DNA of 64,000 bases from Alphaproteobacteria bacterium (GCA_028281265.1 JANQKE010000117.1:1-64000), one strand, 5' to 3'; numbered from the stretch's first letter, positions 31,125 through 40,165 are shown. The notes: a model not told the origin generated them from the letters alone. Made by a program: numbers and translations.

Positions 31125-31910
31125 ATGAACCCGCCCGTCCGCCATCGTCCCACGACGCTGCCGCTGCACCTCAACGGCGCCGATCTCGAGGTCGATCTGG
31201 CCGGCGTGGTGTGGTGGCCGGCCCGCCGGACCCTGATCGTCGCCGACCTGCACTTCGAGAAGGGCACCGCGCTGGCCGCCCGGTCGGGGCAGTTGATCCC
31301 CCCTTACGACACCGCCGCGACGCTGGCGCGGCTGACATCGGTCTGCGCTGCCTACGGACCCACGCGGGTGATCGCGCTGGGGGACAGCTTCCACGATCCC
31401 GGCGCGATCGCCCGGTTGAGCGCGCCGGACCGCGCCGTCTTGACCGGATTGGTCGCGTCGACGGACTGGATATGGGTCGAGGGCAACCACGACCCCGCAC
31501 CGCACGGTCCCTGGGGTGGAACGGTCGAGCCGGTCGCCACCCTGGGCCCGCTGACCTTCCGGCACGAGGCCGTGCCCGGGGCGACAGGGGAGGTCTCCGG
31601 TCACTTCCACCCCAAGGCGGCCGTGCGGGTGCGCGACAAGCGGGTCGGCGCCCGCTGCTTCGCCCATGACGGCGCGCGACTGATCCTGCCGGCCTTCGGC
31701 GCCTATACCGGCGGGCTCGACCTGTTGTCGCCCGATCTGGAGCGTCTGTTCGGCGCCGATCTCCAGGCGAGCATGATGGGGCGCGAACGGCTCTTCCGGT
31801 TCCCGAAGACCAAGCTGATCCGGCCGCACCGTGCACCGACCGGGTTGTTCGCGCCGCGGACCCTGGGTGCCGCCACACCCGTCCGAACACGACAACGGGC
31901 CGCCGGATAG
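31125..31910 (+). CDS. pdeM: Ligase-associated metallophosphoesterase PdeM
   Basis: PdeM is a calcineurin-like phosphoesterase that usually accompanies an ATP-dependent DNA ligase, an Lhr-like helicase and an exonuclease in a DNA repair cluster. The 261-residue product shows VADLHFEKGTALA (D-x-H), IALGDSFHDPGA (GDxxxD), WVEGNHDPAP (GNHD) and VSGHFHPKA (GHxH), the full metal-binding set. Those partner genes are not next to it here. ATG 31125 is preferred over GTG 31092. Its last codons form the left arm of a GC-rich hairpin. Confidence 0.9.
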   Translation: MNPPVRHRPTTLPLHLNGADLEVDLAGVVWWPARRTLIVADLHFEKGTALAARSGQLIPPYDTAATLARLTSVCAAYGPTRVIALGDSFHDPGAIARLSAPDRAVLTGLVASTDWIWVEGNHDPAPHGPWGGTVEPVATLGPLTFRHEAVPGATGEVSGHFHPKAAVRVRDKRVGARCFAHDGARLILPAFGAYTGGLDLLSPDLERLFGADLQASMMGRERLFRFPKTKLIRPHRAPTGLFAPRTLGAATPVRTRQRAAG

Positions 31911-31923
31911 CCCGGCGGCCCGT
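31895..31923. terminator. Hairpin between convergent pdeM and fasciclin gene
   Basis: Perfect inverted repeat ACGGGCCGCCGG-ATAG-CCCGGCGGCCCGT overlapping the pdeM stop (TAG in the loop). It is well placed as a bidirectional terminator for two convergent genes, although no T-tract follows on the plus strand. Confidence 0.6.
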
Positions 31924-31985
31924 CGCGCCCCGACCGATGGCCGGCAGGGAGCTACCCTCATCGGTCCGGACGACCGGCCGATGGT

Positions 31986-32474
31986 TCACATCGGCGGTAG
32001 GATGACCTGGTCGATCACGTGGATCACGCCGTTGTCGGTCATGATGTCCGCCTGCACGACCGTCGCCTCGTTGATCATCACCATCCCGTCGGCGACGGAG
32101 ATCGAGATGTCGCTGCCCTGGACGGTCGTGGCGCTGTCGAGATCGATCACCTGCGCGGCGGTCACTTCACCGGCAACCACGTGATAGGTCAGGACGGCGA
32201 CCAACTGGTCCCGGTTTTCCTCCATCAGCAGGTTCTCGACCGTGCCCTCCGGCAGCGCCGCGAAGGCGGCGTCGGTCGGCGCGAACACGGTGAACGGGCC
32301 TTCGCCTTGCAGCGTCTCGACCAAGCCGGCTGCCTGGACGGCGGCGACGAGGGTGTTGAAGTCGTCGGCCGCAATGGCGGTCTCGACGATATCCTGGGCG
32401 GCGACCGGAGCGGCGGACAACGCCATCGGCGTTGCGATCGCAGCAGCGGCGAGCAAGGTGTTCAGGCGCTTCAT
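31986..32474 (-). CDS. Secreted fasciclin-domain (FAS1) protein
   Basis: A 162-residue exported protein with a signal peptide ([20 protein letters not shown], cleavage near VAAQ) and one FAS1 domain. FAS1 marks: [40 protein letters not shown] (H1 box) and the C-terminal [14 protein letters not shown] (H2 box), with YHVVAGEV between. FAS1 proteins are generally adhesion or cell-surface factors; the exact role is unknown. The ATG at 32474 is chosen because it begins the signal peptide. It is divergent from the photolyase gene across 485 bp. Confidence 0.92.
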   Translation of the reverse strand: MKRLNTLLAAAAIATPMALSAAPVAAQDIVETAIAADDFNTLVAAVQAAGLVETLQGEGPFTVFAPTDAAFAALPEGTVENLLMEENRDQLVAVLTYHVVAGEVTAAQVIDLDSATTVQGSDISISVADGMVMINEATVVQADIMTDNGVIHVIDQVILPPM

Positions 32475-32959
32475 AGGATGGTCTCCTGGTGCGTCATGGG
32501 GATTTGGCCGGCAAAGGCAACGCCGTTCCGGCGGCCGGGATCTGCGGCGACACCGCCGGCCGGCGTGCCGACAGATGGCCACCGTCCCGATCGCTTCAAG
32601 TGAAACCATCGAGAAAAATTTCGCCTTGCCCTACTGATCCGCAATGCTGCTACAACCGTACAATCTTCAATCTAAGTAAACCGTCACTGTGTGAGGTGAA
32701 TAGTTTGCGCTATTTTTGCGATGATTTGAGAAATCCGTCACATGGTCAACCGCGAATAGGTGATCACTCCTTGCTTCATGGGAGCCGCGACAAATAGCCG
32801 GATGCGACTTGCTGTCGATACCGGGATGTCCAGCGAGGATGCCGCCGGCCGCCGCCCCGGCATGCGGACACACCGGACGAAGCGGCGGGGGCCGATCCGG
32901 CTCCCCGCGGCACGGGCGATCCGAAACCCCGACCGTGTCGTATTTAAGTCTATATACTG
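32475..32959. promoter_or_regulatory. Divergent control region, fasciclin/photolyase
   Basis: 485 bp with no gene and an AT-rich centre at 32610-32745. It contains two direct repeats, 32665-32687 and 32719-32741, both ending CCGTCAC and matching at 15 of 23 positions, 54 bp apart. Near the photolyase end, CGATCC (32917-32922) and CGTATTTAAG (32939-32948) are in a spacing reminiscent of group-ECF11 (ChrR-type) promoters. These are pattern observations, not proven sites. Confidence 0.35.
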
Positions 32960-34462
32960 ATGTGCAACCGCACTCGAACACCGACAGCCGACGTGTCTCA
33001 GGGATCGCCCTTCACCCTGTTCTGGTTCCGCCAGGATCTCCGCCTGGCCGACAATCCGGGCCTGACGGCGGCCGCGGAGGGCGGCGGGACGGTCGTGCCG
33101 GTCTATATCCTGGACGATCAGGAAGAGGCGCCGTGGCGGCCCGGCGGTGCCGGCCGATGGTGGTTGCACGGTAGCCTTCAGGCACTGGACGACGATCTCC
33201 GGTCGCTGGGCAGCCGCCTGATCCTGCGCCGCGGCCCGGCAGCGGAAACGCTGGCCGCGATGGTTGCGGAGACCGGTGCGGCGGCCGTGCATTGGAACCG
33301 GCTTTACGAGCCGCACGCGATCGCCCGCGACACGGCCCTCAAGCAACGGCTTTGCGCCGCCGGCATCGATGTGGCCAGCCACAACGGCAGCCTTCTGCGG
33401 GAACCCTGGACGCTGCGGACCCAATCAGGCGGTCCGTTCAAGGTCTACACCCCGTTCTGGAAACGCTACTGGGCCCAGCGCAACGCGGTGCCGGCACCGC
33501 TGTCCCGCCCCGGAAGCCTGCCGCGCCCGGACACCTGGCCGCGGTCCGACCGGCTGGCCGAGTGGCGTCTGCGACCGATCCGTCCCGATTGGGCCGGCGG
33601 GCTGCGCGCGACCTGGATCCCGGGCGAAACCGGCGCGCGGCAGCGGCTCGACGCGTTCCTCGGCTCGGCGCTCGGCCGCTATGGCGACGGTCGCGACCGG
33701 CCCGGCACCGACGGCACCTCCCGGCTGTCGCCGCATCTCCATTGGGGCGAGATCTCGCCGCGCCAGGTCTGGGCCGCCGTCCAGGATCGCCTGCAGGCGG
33801 GCGGCCTGGATGGCTGCGAAGCGCATGCCGAGACCTTCCTCAAGGAGATCGTCTGGCGGGAGTTCTCCTATAATCTGCTGTATCATTTCCCCAGCCTCCC
33901 CGACGCTCCTCTGGACGACCGGTTCGCCGCGTTCCCGTGGCGCGATACCGATCGGGACGCCGACCTGGGCGCTTGGCAACATGGCCGGACAGGCTACCCG
34001 ATCGTCGATGCGGGGATGCGGCAGCTCTGGCACATCGGCTGGATGCACAACCGGGTTCGGATGATCGTGGCGAGCTTTCTGATCAAGCATCTGCTGCTGC
34101 CCTGGCAGTTGGGCGAGGCCTGGTTCTGGGACACGCTGGTCGATGCCGATCTGGCCAGCAACGCGGCCAGTTGGCAGTGGGTCGCGGGTTGCGGCGCGGA
34201 TGCCGCACCCTATTTCAGGATCTTCAACCCGACGCTGCAGGGCGAGAAGTTCGATCCTGACGGCACTTATGTCCGCCGCTGGGTGCCGGAACTCGCCAAG
34301 CTGCCGGCCAAGTACATCCACAAGCCGTGGGAAGCGCCGGCGCGCACCCTGGCCGATGCCGCGATCGACCTGGGTCGGACCTATCCGCGGCCGATCGTGG
34401 ACCATAGGGCCGCGCGGCACCGCGCCTTGGCAGCCTATGAGGGCATCAAGAAAGCCGCATGA
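32960..34462 (+). CDS. phrB: Deoxyribodipyrimidine photolyase (CPD class I)
   Basis: Photolyase repairs cyclobutane pyrimidine dimers with blue light and FAD. The N-terminal Rossmann-like domain starts LFWFRQDLRLADNPGL. The FAD domain has GTSRLSPHLHWGEISPRQVW, WREFSYNLLYHFP, GMRQLWHIGWMHNRVRMIVA and DADLASNAASWQWVAGCG, all canonical. The 500-residue length fits the family. The ATG at 32960 is followed by a non-conserved leader; a GTG at 32993 (VSQGSPFTLFWF) is an alternative start. It is first in a five- to six-gene operon of lipid-modification genes, which suggests light or singlet-oxygen control. Confidence 0.94.
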   Translation: MCNRTRTPTADVSQGSPFTLFWFRQDLRLADNPGLTAAAEGGGTVVPVYILDDQEEAPWRPGGAGRWWLHGSLQALDDDLRSLGSRLILRRGPAAETLAAMVAETGAAAVHWNRLYEPHAIARDTALKQRLCAAGIDVASHNGSLLREPWTLRTQSGGPFKVYTPFWKRYWAQRNAVPAPLSRPGSLPRPDTWPRSDRLAEWRLRPIRPDWAGGLRATWIPGETGARQRLDAFLGSALGRYGDGRDRPGTDGTSRLSPHLHWGEISPRQVWAAVQDRLQAGGLDGCEAHAETFLKEIVWREFSYNLLYHFPSLPDAPLDDRFAAFPWRDTDRDADLGAWQHGRTGYPIVDAGMRQLWHIGWMHNRVRMIVASFLIKHLLLPWQLGEAWFWDTLVDADLASNAASWQWVAGCGADAAPYFRIFNPTLQGEKFDPDGTYVRRWVPELAKLPAKYIHKPWEAPARTLADAAIDLGRTYPRPIVDHRAARHRALAAYEGIKKAA

Positions 34463-34544
34463 GCCGGCCCCCGTCCCGCTGCCGTTCCGGCATCCGGCCG
34501 GCGATCGCCGAGCCCCCCTGCAACCGTCGAAGAGACAGACCTCC

Positions 34545-35909
34545 ATGAAGATTGCCCTGATCGGGTCCGGCATTGCCGGATTGGGCGCGGCCTGGCTGCT
34601 CCATGAAGACCACGAGATCGTGGTGTACGAAAAGCAAGGGCGTATCGGCGGCCACTCCAACACGGTGGACGTCCCCAAGGCGGACGGATCAGGCGTCATC
34701 CCGGTCGATACCGGCTTCATCGTCTACAACGAGGCGACCTATCCGAACCTCATCGCGCTGTTCGACCGGCTCGGCGTGGCGACCGAGATGTCGAACATGT
34801 CGTTCGCCGTATCGATCGACGGCGGCCGTCTGGAGTATAGCGGCGACGGATTGCCGGGCCTGTTCGCGCAGCGTCGTAACGCCCTGCGGCCGGACCACTA
34901 CCGCATGATCGCGGACATCCTGCGTTTCTATAAGCACGCACCGATCGCGGCCGACGATGCGCTGGACCCCGATCGGACCCTGCGCTGCTACCTCGATGCC
35001 GAAGGCTACAGCCGGGCCTTCGTCGATGATCATCTGCTGCCGATGGCCGCGGCGATCTGGTCGGCGTCGCCCGGGGACATCGCCGGTTTTCCGCTGCGGA
35101 GCTTCCTGTCGTTCTTCCGCAATCACGGCTTGCTCGAACGCGACTTCGCCGCCCGGCCGCAATGGTACACCGTCACCGGCGGTAGCCGGGCCTATGTGGA
35201 CCGGCTGACCGCACCGTTCCGGGACCGTATCCGGGTCGGCACCGGTGCGGTCGCCGTGACGCGAACACCCGCAGGCGTGATCGTTCGGGACAGCGGCGGC
35301 GGCGAGGAACGGTTCGATCAGATCGTGCTGGCGAGCCACACCGATGAGAGCCTCGGCCTGCTGACCGATCCGAGCCCTGAGGAACGCGCCCTGCTCGGCG
35401 GCATCCGTTATGCGGACAACACGGCCTATCTCCATCGGGACAGCGGGTTGATGCCCCGGCGCCGGCGCGCCTGGGCCAGCTGGAACTATCTGGCCGACCG
35501 CCGCACGCCCGGTCCTGCCGCACAGGCGGTGTCGGTGACCTACTGGATGAACCTGCTGCAGAACATCGACCGGGCGGAGCCGCTGTTCGTCTCCCTCAAC
35601 CCGCTGGCCGCGCCCCGGGACGAGACGGTGATCGCCGAGTTCACCTACGGCCATCCGCAATTCGACCGGGCATCCGCGGCCGCGCAGGCGGCACTGGGAG
35701 ATATCCAGGGGCTGCGCCGCACCTGGTACTGCGGCGCCTGGGCGGGCTACGGCTTTCACGAGGACGGGCTGTCGTCCGGCCTTGCCGTGGCCGAGGCAGT
35801 CGCCGAGCGCTTCGGCGGCCGCCACCGGCCTTGGCCGGCCGGAGACGTCTCACCCGCCGGGCTGCATGCGACGCCGCGCGCTTCCCTGCTGACGGAGGCA
35901 GCAGAGTGA
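34545..35909 (+). CDS. FAD-dependent oxidoreductase of the Cfa-like cluster
   Basis: A 454-residue flavin amine-oxidase-like protein. The ADP-binding motif IALIGSGIAGLGAAWLL opens it, followed by VVYEKQGRIGGHSNTVDV and DTGFIVYNEATYPNLIALF. The C-terminal FAD contact is WYCGAWAGYGFHEDGLSSGL. These proteins regularly precede DUF1365 and a Cfa-like methyltransferase. In Rhodobacter a related set belongs to the sigma-E/ChrR singlet-oxygen regulon and has been tied to furan fatty acid formation. That link is recalled, not proven for this gene. The stop overlaps the next start (TGATG). Confidence 0.88.
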   Translation: MKIALIGSGIAGLGAAWLLHEDHEIVVYEKQGRIGGHSNTVDVPKADGSGVIPVDTGFIVYNEATYPNLIALFDRLGVATEMSNMSFAVSIDGGRLEYSGDGLPGLFAQRRNALRPDHYRMIADILRFYKHAPIAADDALDPDRTLRCYLDAEGYSRAFVDDHLLPMAAAIWSASPGDIAGFPLRSFLSFFRNHGLLERDFAARPQWYTVTGGSRAYVDRLTAPFRDRIRVGTGAVAVTRTPAGVIVRDSGGGEERFDQIVLASHTDESLGLLTDPSPEERALLGGIRYADNTAYLHRDSGLMPRRRRAWASWNYLADRRTPGPAAQAVSVTYWMNLLQNIDRAEPLFVSLNPLAAPRDETVIAEFTYGHPQFDRASAAAQAALGDIQGLRRTWYCGAWAGYGFHEDGLSSGLAVAEAVAERFGGRHRPWPAGDVSPAGLHATPRASLLTEAAE

Positions 35910-36811
35910 TGCGGTCGCCGGCCGACCGTCCGAGCACCGGCGCACGGCCGGACACGGCGCCCGGCGCGGGCGGTGTGCCGGTGCCGGAACCGGGTATCTA
36001 TAGCGGCCAGGTGATGCACAAGCGGCTCAAGCCGTTCGGTCACCGGTTCGACTATCGGGTGTTTTCGCTGCTCGTCGACATCGATTCGCCGGCCGGCCCG
36101 CGCGGTCGCATCGGCCCGTTCAGCCACAACCGGTTCAACTGGCTCAGCTTCCATGACGCCGACCACGGGCCGCGCGACGGCAGCGCCTTGCGCCCCTGGA
36201 TCGACGATCTCCTGACGCGCTTCGGGCTGCCGCCCGGCGGGCCGGTCCGACTGATGAGCTTCCCGCGGGTGCTGGGCTATGTGTTCAACCCGTTGAGCCT
36301 GTACTTCTGCTATCACCCCGATGGCCGTCTGCTGGCGATCCTGTACGAGGTCCGCAACACCTTCGGGGAGATGCATGGCTATCTGGTACCCGTCGATGCC
36401 GACTGGGACGGCGCAAGCCCGGTCATCCAGGCGTGCGACAAACGGTTCTACGTCTCGCCGTTCATCGAGATGACATCGCATTACCGGTTTCGGGTGACGC
36501 CGCCGGGCGAGCGGTTCGCCATCCTGATCCGCCAGGCGACCACGGTCGGGGAGACCCTGATCGCCACCCAGACCGGGAGCCGGACGCCGCTCACGGCATC
36601 CGGGCTGTGGCGGGCGTACCGGACCTTGCCGATGGTCACCTGGAAGGTGATCGCGGCGATCCACTGGCAGGCGCTCAAGCTGTGGGCCAAGGGCGCCCGC
36701 TTCTACGGCAATCCCGGCCGCCCGGTCACCGATGTGGAGCGGCCCGACGGCGGCCGCGGGAGCACCGGCAAGGCGCTGTGGCGGCATTTGGGGGTGGCGG
36801 AACGACGATGA
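35909..36811 (+). CDS. DUF1365 family protein
   Basis: A 300-residue DUF1365 protein of unknown biochemical function, nearly always beside the FAD oxidoreductase and Cfa-like gene. Family marks: IYSGQVMHKRLKPFGHRFDY, VFSLLVDIDSP, FPRVLGYVFNPLSLYFCYHP, LLAILYEVRNTFGEMHGYLV, CDKRFYVSPFIEM and a Trp-rich C-terminal helix (MVTWKVIAAIHWQALKLWAK). The ATG at 35909 overlaps the upstream stop by one base. The first 30 residues are non-conserved. It probably acts on fatty acids in phospholipid with its neighbours. Confidence 0.9.
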   Translation: MRSPADRPSTGARPDTAPGAGGVPVPEPGIYSGQVMHKRLKPFGHRFDYRVFSLLVDIDSPAGPRGRIGPFSHNRFNWLSFHDADHGPRDGSALRPWIDDLLTRFGLPPGGPVRLMSFPRVLGYVFNPLSLYFCYHPDGRLLAILYEVRNTFGEMHGYLVPVDADWDGASPVIQACDKRFYVSPFIEMTSHYRFRVTPPGERFAILIRQATTVGETLIATQTGSRTPLTASGLWRAYRTLPMVTWKVIAAIHWQALKLWAKGARFYGNPGRPVTDVERPDGGRGSTGKALWRHLGVAERR

Positions 36812-36926
36812 ACTCCGCAGATTTCCCGCTTGAAGGCCGCGGCGGCCGATCGGATCGTGCCAGCGCGGTCACGGACAGGTGCTCAGCCCGTGCCGCCCGC
36901 CATCCGGCCGGGGTTCGAGAAGTGCG

Positions 36927-38141
36927 ATGACCGAGACCCGCTTGTCCCCCGACCCCGCCTACCGGCCCTCGCCGCTGATGAACCTGATGCTGGCGATGGG
37001 CACCAATCTGGAGATCGGTCGCCTGGACGTCACCCTGCCCGACGGCAGCACTCGGATGTTCGGTGGCAAGCTGCCCGGTCCGGTCGCGGATCTGACGATC
37101 CACCGGGATCGGCTGGCCCGCCGGTTCTTGACGGCGGGCAATCTCGGCTTCAACGAGGCTTATCTCGACGGCGACTGGTCGAGCCGCGATGTCGAAGCCC
37201 TGTTCGTATTCTTTCTGACCAACCGGGCGGCCATCGAGGATGCCATGCTTGGCAAGAGCTGGTACCGCTGGTGGCAGTGGGTTTCCCACAAGCTCAAGCG
37301 GAACAGCCGTAAGGGATCCAAAAAGAACATCGCCCATCACTACGATCTGGGCAATCATTTCTACAAACAGTGGCTGGATCCGACGATGACCTATTCGTCG
37401 GCCCTGTTCGAGGACCCGAACGAGACCTGCCTATCCACCGCCCAGCATAAGAAATATGCGGCGATGGCCCAGCGCATGGGGCTCGCCCCCGACCATCATG
37501 TCCTGGAGATCGGCTGCGGCTGGGGCGGCTTCGCCGAATTCGCCGCCAAGGATGTCGGTGCGCGGGTCACGGCGATCACCATCAGCCAGGAGCAGTTCGC
37601 GTTCGCCCGGGAACGCATGCATCGCGAAGGCCTGGCCGAGAAGGTCGATATCCAGTTGCGGGACTATCGTGACCTCGACGGGCGCTATGACGGCATCGCC
37701 TCGATCGAGATGTTCGAGGCGGTCGGCGAGCCGTACTGGCCGACGTTCTTCGGCACCTTGCGGGAACGGCTGGCGCCGAGCGGCCGCGCCGCGCTGCAGA
37801 TCATCACCATCGCCGACCGCTACTTCGACGACTATCGCCGCAGCTCCGACTACATCCAGAAGTACATTTTCCCAGGCGGCATGCTTCCGAGCCCCACCGC
37901 CCTCGAGCAGGAGATCACCCGAGCCGGCCTGCATCTGCGGGAGATGGTCGCGTTCGGCCAAAGCTACGCCCGTACCTTGCGGGATTGGAACACCCGGTTT
38001 CAGACCGCGTGGCCGGAGATCGAAGCGATGGGCTTCGACCCGCGGTTCAAGCGGATGTGGGAGCAGTATCTCGCCTACTGCGCGGCCGGTTTCCAGACTG
38101 GCTCGATCGATGTGGTCCAGGTCGCCGTGGCGCGCGACTGA
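36927..38141 (+). CDS. Cyclopropane-fatty-acid-synthase-like methyltransferase
   Basis: A SAM-dependent methyltransferase of the Cfa superfamily, 404 residues. SAM motif VLEIGCGWGGFAEFAA; other marks HHYDLGNHFYKQWLDPTMTY, ITISQEQFAFARERM, IEMFEAVGEPYWPTFFG and YIFPGGMLPSPTALEQE. Three of the residues that hold bicarbonate or line the site in E. coli Cfa differ: Cys139 aligns with Ser (TYSSALF) and His266 with Gln (ALQIITI), and MFEHVG reads MFEAVG. The Glu and the later Tyr (FGQSYARTL) are kept. It is therefore probably a paralogue that methylates unsaturated acyl chains differently, such as a furan-fatty-acid-type enzyme. Confidence 0.9.
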   Translation: MTETRLSPDPAYRPSPLMNLMLAMGTNLEIGRLDVTLPDGSTRMFGGKLPGPVADLTIHRDRLARRFLTAGNLGFNEAYLDGDWSSRDVEALFVFFLTNRAAIEDAMLGKSWYRWWQWVSHKLKRNSRKGSKKNIAHHYDLGNHFYKQWLDPTMTYSSALFEDPNETCLSTAQHKKYAAMAQRMGLAPDHHVLEIGCGWGGFAEFAAKDVGARVTAITISQEQFAFARERMHREGLAEKVDIQLRDYRDLDGRYDGIASIEMFEAVGEPYWPTFFGTLRERLAPSGRAALQIITIADRYFDDYRRSSDYIQKYIFPGGMLPSPTALEQEITRAGLHLREMVAFGQSYARTLRDWNTRFQTAWPEIEAMGFDPRFKRMWEQYLAYCAAGFQTGSIDVVQVAVARD

Positions 38142-38192
38142 TCGAACGGATACGCGCATGAGACGACCGCTGGGACCGGGCCGGCACGCCGC

Positions 38193-39527
38193 ATGACGGA
38201 CCCCGCCGGCGGCCGGTTCGGCCGGACCACCCTGCTCGCCTACGGCGCGCCGGCGCTGCCGCTCGCGGCCCTGGTCCTGCCGGCCTACATCTTCCTGCCG
38301 ACGGTCTACGCCCGCGATGTCGGCCTGGGCCTCGACACGGTCGGCTTCGTGCTGCTGCTGGCACGGCTCTGGGACGTCGTCACCGACCCGCTGATCGGCA
38401 GCCTGAGCGATCGCTGGCGCGGCCGGTTCGGCCGGCGGCGACCCTGGGTCGTCGTCGGAGCGCCGCTGGTCATGGCGGGCACCTGGTTCTTGTTCGTCCC
38501 GCCGCCGGATGCGGGCCCGGTGCATCTGCTGGCCTGGAGCCTGGTGCTTTACCTGGGCTGGACCTGCATCATCCTGCCGCTCAGCGCCTGGGGGGCGGAG
38601 ATGACCGCCGATTACCACGAGCGCAGCCGGGTGACCGCCTATCGTGAAGGGCTGGTGGTGGCCGGAACGCTGGTGGCCCTGGGCCTGCCGGCGGCCCTCG
38701 GCTACGGCGACGCCACGGAAGCGCGCGCAGCACTGACCCTGATCGCCGGGATCGTCATCGTCGCGTTGCCGATCACCCTGGTGCTGCTGCTCGCCCGTGT
38801 CCCAGAGCCTGCGGCGATCACCACCGCCTCGGCCATCCGGTTCCGGGAAGGGATGCGGGTACTGGCCGGCAATCGGCCGTTCCGGCGGCTGATCGTGGCC
38901 TATCTGATCAACGGCATCGCCAACGGGCTGCCGGCGACGCTGTTCCTGATGTTCGTCGGCGACCGGCTGCAGGCGGGCGGCTGGGCCGGCCCGCTGCTGT
39001 TCCTGTACTTCCTGGCCGGGATCCTGGCGGTTCCGCTGTGGGTCATCTTCAGCCGGCGGTTCGGCAAACACCGGACCTGGTGCGCGGCGATGCTGTGGGC
39101 TTGCGGGAACTTCGCCCTGGTGCCGCTGCTGGGGCCGGGGGATGCGGTCTGGTTCCTGCTGATCTGCCTGACCACTGGGGCGGCGCTGGGCGCGGACCTG
39201 GTGCTGCCGGCCTCGATGCAGGCCGATGTCGTCGATGTCGACACCGCCGAGACCGGGGAGGCCCGCACCGGCCTCTATTTCGCGCTGTGGGGCATGACGA
39301 CCAAACTCGCCCTGGCGCTGGCGGTCGGCATCGGCCTGCCGCTGCTCGATGCGGCCGGCTTCGAAGCCGGTGGCGACAACGCGCCTGGGGCCCTGTGGAC
39401 CCTCAGCCTGCTTTATGCGGGCGCACCGGTGATCTTCAAGCTGATCGCGATCGTATTGATGTGGAACTTCCCGATCACCGCGGATCACCAGGCCCGTCTG
39501 CAGGCGCAGATCGCAGCCCGGGTCTGA
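38193..39527 (+). CDS. GPH-type MFS transporter
   Basis: A 444-residue inner-membrane transporter of the glycoside-pentoside-hexuronide (MFS_2) type with about 12 hydrophobic segments. The family loop motif is DVVTDPLIGSLSDRWRGRFG followed by RRRPWVVVGAPL. Other marks are LVLPASMQADVVDVDTAETG and RTGLYFALWGMTTKLALALA. These paralogues occur regularly in the FAD oxidoreductase/Cfa cluster, so a lipid-related substrate is more likely than a sugar, but this is inference. It starts 51 bp after the methyltransferase. Confidence 0.9.
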   Translation: MTDPAGGRFGRTTLLAYGAPALPLAALVLPAYIFLPTVYARDVGLGLDTVGFVLLLARLWDVVTDPLIGSLSDRWRGRFGRRRPWVVVGAPLVMAGTWFLFVPPPDAGPVHLLAWSLVLYLGWTCIILPLSAWGAEMTADYHERSRVTAYREGLVVAGTLVALGLPAALGYGDATEARAALTLIAGIVIVALPITLVLLLARVPEPAAITTASAIRFREGMRVLAGNRPFRRLIVAYLINGIANGLPATLFLMFVGDRLQAGGWAGPLLFLYFLAGILAVPLWVIFSRRFGKHRTWCAAMLWACGNFALVPLLGPGDAVWFLLICLTTGAALGADLVLPASMQADVVDVDTAETGEARTGLYFALWGMTTKLALALAVGIGLPLLDAAGFEAGGDNAPGALWTLSLLYAGAPVIFKLIAIVLMWNFPITADHQARLQAQIAARV

Positions 39528-39562
39528 CGCCGATCGGACACCGCAACCAAAGCGCCAGGCCC

Positions 39563-40165
39563 ATGCGACGCGGTCTTGTTCTCCTCGCCTTGCTGACCCT
39601 GGCCCTGACAGGATGTTCGAGCATGAAACCCGAAGACTTTGCCGGCAACGAACCCCGTCTGGTTCTGGAAGACTACTTCAACGGCCGCTCCCGGGCCTGG
39701 GGCATATTCCAGGACCGCTTCGGCACGTTGCGCCGCCAGTTCGTCGTCGACATCGAGGGCCGATGGGACGGTGAGACCCTGACCCTGGTCGAGGATTTCG
39801 TCTATGCCGACGGCGAGACCGAGCAACGGGTCTGGGAACTGACCAAGACCGGGCCCAACAGCTACGAAGGGACGGCCGCCGGGGTGGTCGGCGTCGCCAC
39901 CGGCCAGACCGCCGGCAACGCCTTCCATTGGACCTATAGGTTCGACCTGCCGGTCAACGGCAATACGTGGCGGGTCAGCTTCGACGACTGGATGTGGCTG
40001 CAGGACGAGAACACCCTGTTCAACCGCGCCACGATCCGCAAATGGGGCTTCGAGCTCGGCACCGTGTCGATCTTCTTCCAACGGATCGACGACACCGCCG
40101 AAAGCGACCAAGCCGACCGGGCCGCGGCCAACGACAGCATCCGGCAGACCGTCGCGGCCCAATAG
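39563..40165 (+). CDS. DUF3833 lipoprotein
   Basis: A 200-residue lipoprotein with signal peptide and lipobox (LLALLTLALTGCSS, Cys at about 17). The DUF3833 body contains PEDFAGNEPRLVLEDYFNGR, AWGIFQDRFGTLRRQFVVDI, AFHWTYRFDLPV and FDDWMWLQDENTLFNRATIR. Function is unknown, but it is a standard member of the photolyase/Cfa-like cluster and is probably anchored in a periplasm-facing membrane leaflet. The ATG at 39563 begins the signal peptide. It is convergent with rph, whose stop is 24 bp away. Confidence 0.9.
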   Translation: MRRGLVLLALLTLALTGCSSMKPEDFAGNEPRLVLEDYFNGRSRAWGIFQDRFGTLRRQFVVDIEGRWDGETLTLVEDFVYADGETEQRVWELTKTGPNSYEGTAAGVVGVATGQTAGNAFHWTYRFDLPVNGNTWRVSFDDWMWLQDENTLFNRATIRKWGFELGTVSIFFQRIDDTAESDQADRAAANDSIRQTVAAQ

